Assembly (NCBI GenBank): GCA_014885115.2
Contig: WKLE02002512.1
Location: forward strand, 1 to 12,818
Direction: 5' to 3'
Length of the DNA stretch: 12,818 bases
From: Asterionellopsis glacialis
Taxonomy: Eukaryota > Bacillariophyta > Plagiogrammaphyceae > Rhaphoneidales > Asterionellopsidaceae
Under the pieces are notes generated by a model. It was not told where the DNA came from. It ran no database searches and worked only from the letters and a program-made list of their open reading frames with translations. The position numbers were made by a program, and so were the translations under genes. This document shows, piece after piece, positions 8,011-12,818 of this stretch (its first letter is position 1; the number at the start of each line of letters is the position of its first letter).

Positions 8011-8628
8011 CTATATAGACAGTAGTTCTTTTTTGCGACTAGTATATTTCTTCTGAGCGTCTTTGAGTTTTCTACTATAGAACGCAAGGGGCTTATCATC
8101 TTGCATGATAACCGCACCTAATTGATAGTTGCTTACGTCAGTATATATATGGAATTCTTTTTTGAAGTCCGGGAAAGCTAATAGCGTTTCTCTACTTATA
8201 ACTTCTTTTATTGTATCAAAGGCTTCCTGACAGGTGTCATCCCATACAAATTTGGCCTTGTTTGATACCATAGCCGTGAGTGGGGCTAGGATGAGACTTC
8301 TTCTTGGCCACATATCGCGATAGTAGTTAATCATGCCTAAGAATTTCCTTAATTGGCGTTTAGTCTTAGGAGGCTCTAAACGTTGTATCGCTTCCACTTT
8401 CTTATGCTGTGGTTGGATACCATTGCGAGTTAACCAGTAACCTAGATAATCAATCTGGTCCATGGCAAAATGGGATTTATTAACGTTTACTGCAAAACCA
8501 GCTTCTGCTAAGCGGCTTAGTACCGCATCAACTTTGCTGACGTGGTCTTCAAACGTGGCACTTGACATGATTAAATTATTGTCTATGTATGCACGTGCAA
8601 AGTCTAAGTCGCCTAGTATATCGTTCAT
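8011..8628 (-). pseudogene. Reverse transcriptase palm/thumb and start of RNase H, YIDN active site
   Basis: This is the same frame as the upstream RT piece, separated only by TAG 8635-8637. Residues 11-20 read ARAYIDNNLI: the RT catalytic motif is normally Y-[I/V/M]-D-D, and the second Asp here is Asn (residue 17), which should abolish polymerisation. It continues through the typical thumb region (YLGYWLTRNGI, RQLRKFLGMINYYRDMWP) into RNase H with D164 (YTDVSNYQLGAV), FYSRKL and E201 (ELLSI). It ends at a TAG created by a 2-base insertion. Confidence 0.88.
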
Positions 8629-8634
8629 GATTTT

Positions 8635-10275
8635 CTAAAAGATATCAGGGCTGTTTTTAATACCCATGGGTAGGCATTCGTACCTGTATTTACCCCATGG
8701 TAGAATTGTAGTGCACAGTTCCTGTGATTCCATACTTAGATCAATCGCGGTTGCGTATTGAAATCCGTCTAGCTTTTGTAGTAGATCAGCTATTTTTGGT
8801 AATAGAAATGGTTTTCTTTTATTTACTTTGTTGAGTTGACGAAAGTTGGTTACGATATGTACATCGCCTGTTTTCTTTGGTATGACAAATGTGAGTGCTG
8901 CCCATTCACTGTCATGGTTCATTTCTAAAACACCTATTATTTCTAGCCTATTAATTTCCCGTTTAGTAGTCCCTTCTAAGTAACGTGGTATTTGAAATGG
9001 CCTGGCATGATATGGTTCTGCATCAGCTTCTATTTCCAGTCTGACGGGCTTTATCTTAAGAGTGCCGAGCCCGCCCTTAAAGGCTTGTGGGTACTTTTGT
9101 AGGCACTTAAGCATAACGTTTCGCTCGTTATAAGTAAGGTGTTTCCAGTGAGAGGCTGCTTTGCTTAAATCCACCTTCTTGTAGTTAGCGTCCAATATGG
9201 ATGATTGCCGTAATTCCGCTTCCTTGAGGACAGGTGGTTGGACGGCCATATGGTAGATTGCTTCCGCACATTTGGGGTTTGAGACCTCTCCACAGTATTT
9301 CATGGGTAATTCATACCCTTCCCAGTGAATTGTTTTGGTACTAAAATGGATGTCAAGAACCATGGCCTGCATCAGATCAGTTCTAATGATCATGTTGTAC
9401 TGTGCATCTTTTTGGTTTGTTCGTTCGTCCACGTGACAGGACCAGACTATCGTCTTTTTGTCCGTGAACTCCGGGAGTGTAAAATTTATTTGAGCTTTTT
9501 GCTTAGTGATAAAGTTACCTCCCATGGTGTTCCACTGAGTAGGTTTAGGGTTCTTGTAAGAACTGGCCTTCCCCTGTTCCAAGAAATTGTTAAGGATGAT
9601 TGTGGAGGTAGTACCCGTGTCAAGTAGGATCCGTATAGGAACAAGCTCGCCATCCTGGTTTATTATTTTGCCTACTACTTCAGTAGTGCGATGTGTAGAT
9701 TTTTGCTTTTTCGCTTTTCCCTGACTACGCAGCATGTTGTACGATTGTTCTACATTGGGGGAAAGGTTTGATTCAGTGTAGGAAGTAGGCATAAAGTAAT
9801 TGTCTAAATCTTCTCTACTATGTTTACATTTAATTTTACGATATTGGGTAAAGTAGGAACTAGGTTCGTCATTGGAGGAAGCATCCAATTCGTACTGTCC
9901 TTTATGTTTCTTTTTCTGTTTATCTTTTGATACCTTGAGCAAACTACTCATCATGTTTATCTGTTCCTGCGTATACATCTTGGATTTACTGGAATCCTTC
10001 TTTTTTGACTTGTCTGCAGTACATTCGTTGGTGTTATGGTTCTTCATACGGAAGTTGCTACACCATTTACGGGTGCGCTGGCACTTGTCATTGCTTCCGT
10101 TGTTGTTGCAATCGGAATTCTTTTCTTTCTGTTCACGCTTGTGACTTTTCTTGCTTTCCTTAGGTGTTTTGGACTTAGCAAGTTCACGATTTGATATTAT
10201 CGCATACCTCCAACTTCTTGAAGTAGTCCACAGTATCCTCCCACAATAGATCGTGTGGCTCAAGGTTGCTAGCAA
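8635..10275 (-). pseudogene. Nucleocapsid, aspartic protease and N-terminal RT
   Basis: Longest surviving frame of the element (546 codons from the 10275 ATG). About the first 28 residues are read out of frame; the genuine part begins near SNRELAKSK, so the Met is not the true start. Domains: Lys-rich nucleocapsid with a zinc knuckle at residues 72-85 (CSNFRMKNHNTNEC) in which the second Cys is Phe; protease with ILLDTGTTSTIIL (DTG 219-221); RT fingers (PYHARPFQIPR, WAALTFVIPKKTGDVHIVTN, LLPKIADLL), motif A ATAIDLSM (D512) and PMGIKNSPDIF at the end. Between D512 and CTTILPWGKYRY the spacing is about 8-11 residues shorter than in related RTs, so an in-frame deletion is likely. It ends at TAG 8635-8637. 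Confidence 0.88.
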
Positions 10276-10288
10276 GTAAGGTGGATTG

Positions 10289-11014
10289 CTACTTAAGTGG
10301 TTTTGCCCGATTGAGGATGTTCACGAGTTTGTTGTCATCAAATTTTCGAATTTTTTTACCATTGTGATCCATCGGAAAATATGGCAAATATTTGTTCAAC
10401 TGGCAAAGTCTCAGGACAAACTCCCTCAATGTGAAGTTGTTGGTCATTGCTAAGTGATAGCAAAGGTAGTTCTTCTGGCGCCTTGCCACATGCCTAGACG
10501 AGAAGAAATTTTCTCCTACGTCATTAAGTACCAGTTCAAAGACCTGTTCAGGATCTTTTTGTTCTGATTTCTTGAGGCTTGCATTTTTGCTCTGGCGATT
10601 GGCATTTGCTGCTTGGAACAGCTGCCTTGCTCTGCCCTTCAAAAGGGCGAGCGCCATGGAAGTCTTGGAGCTTGCTTTGGTGAGGGGATAGTCCCTCTCA
10701 ACTTCAGCAAATTCAATTCTCCATTGGATCCACTCTTCAGCAGTTCCATCTTCAAATTGTTTGACTCTCTTTTCAATAGTTTCAGAATCTGATCCTTCCT
10801 CAGAGGGATCGATTCTTACTTCTATCATCTTGTAGGAATCCTTGTTGTCATCTTTTGACTTTAACCTCTCCTTTTTGGTCCTAATAAAAGGGATTGCAGG
10901 AGGATTCAGCAGAGTCTGCTGTTGACTCAACTCTTGAGCTTTCTTCTGAAAGTCATTGGAGGAGTAAAAGGTCTTCATGTTCTTGAAAGCTTTTCGCAAA
11001 TTCCAAAGCATCAT
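10289..11014 (-). pseudogene. Gag capsid region of the Ty3/gypsy element
   Basis: 241 codons from an ATG at 11014 that may be internal, since protein-like sequence continues upstream in the same frame behind a TAA. FEDGTAEEWIQWRIEFAEVER (given in part as EEWIQWRIEF, near residues 92-101) is the familiar start of a retrotransposon Gag domain, followed by LLKGRARQLFQ, NDVGENFFSSRHVARRQ and FTLREFVLRLCQLNKYLP. The same segment exists in the copy at 1177-2300. The frame stops at TAG 10289-10291 after NRAKPLK; it then continues in phase to TGA 10184-10186 (HDLLWEDTVDYFKKLE), after which a frameshift leads into the nucleocapsid frame. In an intact copy these would presumably form one Gag protein. 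Confidence 0.83.
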
Positions 11015-11431
11015 TTATGTTTTCTTATCTCCATATAATAATGGTTCCTCGATATCCTGGGATATTTGCTCTTGAAATCCTTGGTGCAGATTACTTTGTG
11101 CTTCCCTGAGTTGTCATTTTAATATGCATAAACGAGAATTACATTTGTCACGATTGATTGGATCCTGAAATTGTTTTCCTTGAAATGATCTATCATCCAT
11201 TTGTACAAAAGTCTTGTTCGTTCTAATCTCTTTCATTCTTTTCCGGAGGAAATTATATTCATGTTTGAGTGCTAGTATGCTTGAAGGGAAGATTGGTCAA
11301 ATTTGTTTCTGACATTTTAATGCTGCGTGTAAAGAGGCTTTGGTTAGATGGCAGTCAACTTATTCTGCCAATCTGTGATTGGGTGTTGTACATGTCTCCA
11401 ATGTCTCTATCATCGTTCTCGGTGTTGGTGG
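11015..11431 (-). pseudogene. Gag N-terminus or leader region of the gypsy element, heavily broken
   Basis: In the same frame as Gag, LALKHEYNFLRKRMKEI and QLREAQSNLHQGFQEQI read like an alpha-helical Gag N-terminus, with in-frame stops between them and just before 11014. A short frame beginning MSETNLTNLPFKHTS near 11309 may be the original start, shifted by one base from the rest. Between there and 11431 I see no coding signal and no primer-binding site resembling the common initiator-Met type next to the repeat at 11432. The junction between element and inverted LTR lies somewhere here. Confidence 0.5.
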
Positions 11432-11676
11432 TGAAGTACACTCCCTGTAGGACACTCTTGAGGATGGATGATTGATGCGTGGGCAAGCAGACGGACTCAC
11501 AAATTTATCATTTACTAATATTTCCTGAATTCTTACTACTTACTAGATTGCCGGATATTCCCCAGATTAAACTAAGCTCATAATTTTCATCACCAAACAA
11601 AAGTCTTCTTTTCTTTTTGTGTGTTGATTGTCTGATTGTTGTGTTGTGCCGTAGTCGACACTAGCGGCATAGGGCA
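11432..11676 (+). repeat. LTR copy in inverted orientation (245 bp)
   Basis: On the plus strand it begins TGAAGTACACTCCC and ends GGCATAGGGCA, the same polarity that the left copy shows on the minus strand. A normal 5' LTR of a minus-strand element would be a direct repeat of 6249-6492; this is its reverse complement (about 94% identity by hand). Its U3-like start faces the Gag leader, where U5 plus a primer-binding site should be. The outer end cuts into the LINE endonuclease frame. Best read as the 3' LTR of a second, opposite-orientation element or a rearranged LTR. Confidence 0.85.
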
Positions 11677-12751
11677 GGGGGTAGATGATTGTATTTTTTG
11701 ACGATATATTTCCAATTGGTAGTCTTATTAGAACTGTCAAATCCTTGAAGAACCGGGGGAGCGAGAATGGTTATTTTGTTCCCAAACAATTTAGTAGTGT
11801 CAAAATCAATGTAAAAGCCTCAATGATCTGAGATCAAATGTTGGAAGATACCATCATATCTGCAATCACGAATACAATCGGCAAATTTAGTGCTCGTTAG
11901 GGCATAATCAATATGTTGACTTTCTTTATGAAAGGTGTTGAATTCGGAATGGCCCAATTGGTTAAAGAAGATATCTTGTAGATTGAACTTGTTGCGTAGT
12001 TTTGCCATGCTCAATGGAGTTAATGTTTGCGAGGATCTGAATCCATTGTGTCAAATTTCAACTGCAGAAACGATTTTTGTTGGGCGTGAACAGTGATTTT
12101 TTGATGGCTATCCGGTCTCAAAGATTTAGTTGGTTTACAACAAGCGATAACATTAAAGACTTGTTGGTTAGCGCCTTGAATGACATGATGGATCCATTGA
12201 CCTGAGAAATCAGAATTAACTGTGACAATTCTTCTGGAGTAAGACTTATTGACAATACTCAGAATTCCTCCAGGTTTATAGTTAGCTGAAGCTTGGATTG
12301 GCAAACCAGTTAGTCAGCTGTGCCCATGATCAAGGTAGTTCTTAACACTTTCATAAATACAATCTCTGACCTGATATTTAGTATGATCAAGATTTGGTTG
12401 GGTAGCTACAAACTGATCAATGTCGTAGGTTCTTATAACATTACAAACGACATGTAAGTCTCCGCCAGTTTTTGATATGTGAATGCCATTTAGGTCAATA
12501 CAGTATAATCTTGTGGTGTTGTGTGGTTTTAAATCCATGGGTTTACCGATAGGTTCATGTATGGAATATTTAGGAATCTTTTCGAGGATGAATGTTTGAT
12601 GAAGAGTCCAAAAGTTGAACGGTTTGTATTAAGTGGGATGAATTGTATTGGTGTATGTAGATGTGAAAGGTGGAACTGTTTGAGATGTTGTGGTAACGTT
12701 AAAGTGATGGAGAGATGATTGCCCTGTTTTACTCATCATTTTTGCTATCAT
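11677..12751 (-). pseudogene. 5' half of a LINE ORF with APE-type endonuclease domain
   Basis: The LINE endonuclease nicks the target DNA to start insertion. A possible start is ATG 12751 (MIAKMMSKTGQ), followed by a Thr/Ser/Pro-rich leader with an in-frame TAA near 12630. The nuclease-like part runs from about 12540: GIHISKTGGDLHVVCNVIRT, then NYKPGGILSIVN, SGQWIHHVIQGANQQVFNVIA, FDTMDSDPRKH, QHIDYALTS and the terminal LISDH motif, matching APE-type endonucleases of LINEs. Breaks: TGA at 12314-12316, a frameshift near 12015-12022, and TGA at 11820-11822 directly after SDH. After it the frame remains open to 11677, where the inverted LTR cuts in before any RT motif. Bases 12752-12818 show nothing definable. 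Likely the same LINE family as 4114-6248. Confidence 0.8.
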
Positions 12752-12818
12752 GGTTTTTGGATGCAGCAGTGTTAAGCATATCAAGGACTGAACTGCGGCT
12801 TGGTTTCGTAGGAGTGGC

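Larger units (their letters stand above)
6249..11676 (-). mobile_element. Dead Ty3/gypsy retrotransposon body flanked by inverted LTRs
   Basis: Minus-strand order is Gag, zinc knuckle, aspartic protease, RT, RNase H, integrase, the domain order of Ty3/gypsy (Metaviridae) elements. The integrase ends with a GPY/F-like module and no visible chromodomain. The 4.9-kb internal part is bounded by 244-245-bp repeats that are inverted, not direct. At least eight disabling changes are visible: TAG at 10289, frameshift near 10190, an RT deletion near 8735, TAG at 8635, YIDN, a 2-base insertion near 8013, a 64-bp insertion at 7825-7888, and TAA plus frameshift at 7063-7071. A further deletion with frameshift lies near 6775. 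It cannot move by itself. Flanks are LINE sequence on both sides; no target-site duplication is visible (CTGGT on the left, GGGGG on the right). Confidence 0.85.

Noticed and set aside
9325..10144. Plus-strand open frames of 90-100 codons
   Set aside because: Antisense shadows of the protease and nucleocapsid code.
11269..11475. 68-codon plus-strand frame running into the inverted LTR
   Set aside because: Considered as the Pol end of an opposite element, but it shares only about 14 bases next to the LTR with the known Pol end and shows no integrase motif.
6249..11676. A true cut-and-paste transposon with terminal inverted repeats
   Set aside because: The body has Gag, protease, RT and RNase H and a proper 3' LTR edge on the left. 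No flanking duplication is visible. Kept only as the least likely reading of the inverted repeats.
4114..12751. Reassigned TGA (sense codon) in the LINE frames
   Set aside because: The TGA codons fall at apparent Arg positions, unlike known TGA reassignments to Trp or Cys, and other frames in the window also carry frameshifts and TAA/TAG stops. Decay is simpler.

Overview
This window is a graveyard of transposable elements from a eukaryotic nuclear genome. The protein style of the Ty3/gypsy Gag-Pol, the LINE with endonuclease and RNase H, and a tyrosine-recombinase tail resembles repeat families I associate with diatoms and other stramenopiles. That organism call is inference from family resemblance. 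I see no intact host gene, no tRNA or rRNA, and no bacterial-style operon. Every coding stretch I can support is a decayed piece of a mobile element, and most lie on the minus strand. || Layout, left to right. 1-599 (-): Gag remnant of one LTR-retrotransposon family, ending at the window edge within a zinc knuckle. 600-1176: no gene, but a cluster of TGACGTCA palindromes. 1177-2300 (-): truncated Gag-protease piece of a second Ty3/gypsy family. 2328-2648 (+): C-terminal end of a tyrosine recombinase with one in-frame stop. 2649-3480: no recognisable gene. 3481-3904: imperfect tandem repeat of about 186 bp. 4114-6248 (-): 3' half of a LINE ORF2 (RNase H, C-terminal CCHC finger, C-terminal extension). 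6249-11676: a nearly complete but dead Ty3/gypsy element on the minus strand (Gag, protease, RT, RNase H, integrase), the same family as the 1177-2300 piece. 11677-12818 (-): 5' half of a LINE ORF with an APE-type endonuclease domain. || The most interesting structure is the central one. The Ty3/gypsy body should lie between two direct LTRs. Instead the repeats at 6249-6492 and 11432-11676 are INVERTED copies (about 94% identical by hand alignment). The left copy is a normal 3' LTR: the integrase stop codon is its first base triplet and a polypurine tract precedes it. The right copy points the wrong way and shows no visible primer-binding site. The outer flanks are the endonuclease half (right) and the RNase H half (left) of a LINE in one orientation, but the LINE RT domain between them is gone and I see no target-site duplication. 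This fits two opposite-orientation insertions into a LINE followed by a deletion, or another rearrangement; a real transposon with terminal inverted repeats is less likely. || Decay differs between elements. The LINE carries five in-frame TGA codons, several at positions where Arg is expected (for example just after the endonuclease SDH motif), which suggests CGA-to-TGA change. The gypsy element has TAG/TAA stops, small indels, an RT active site changed to YIDN, loss of a zinc-knuckle cysteine, and probable loss of both integrase HHCC cysteines.
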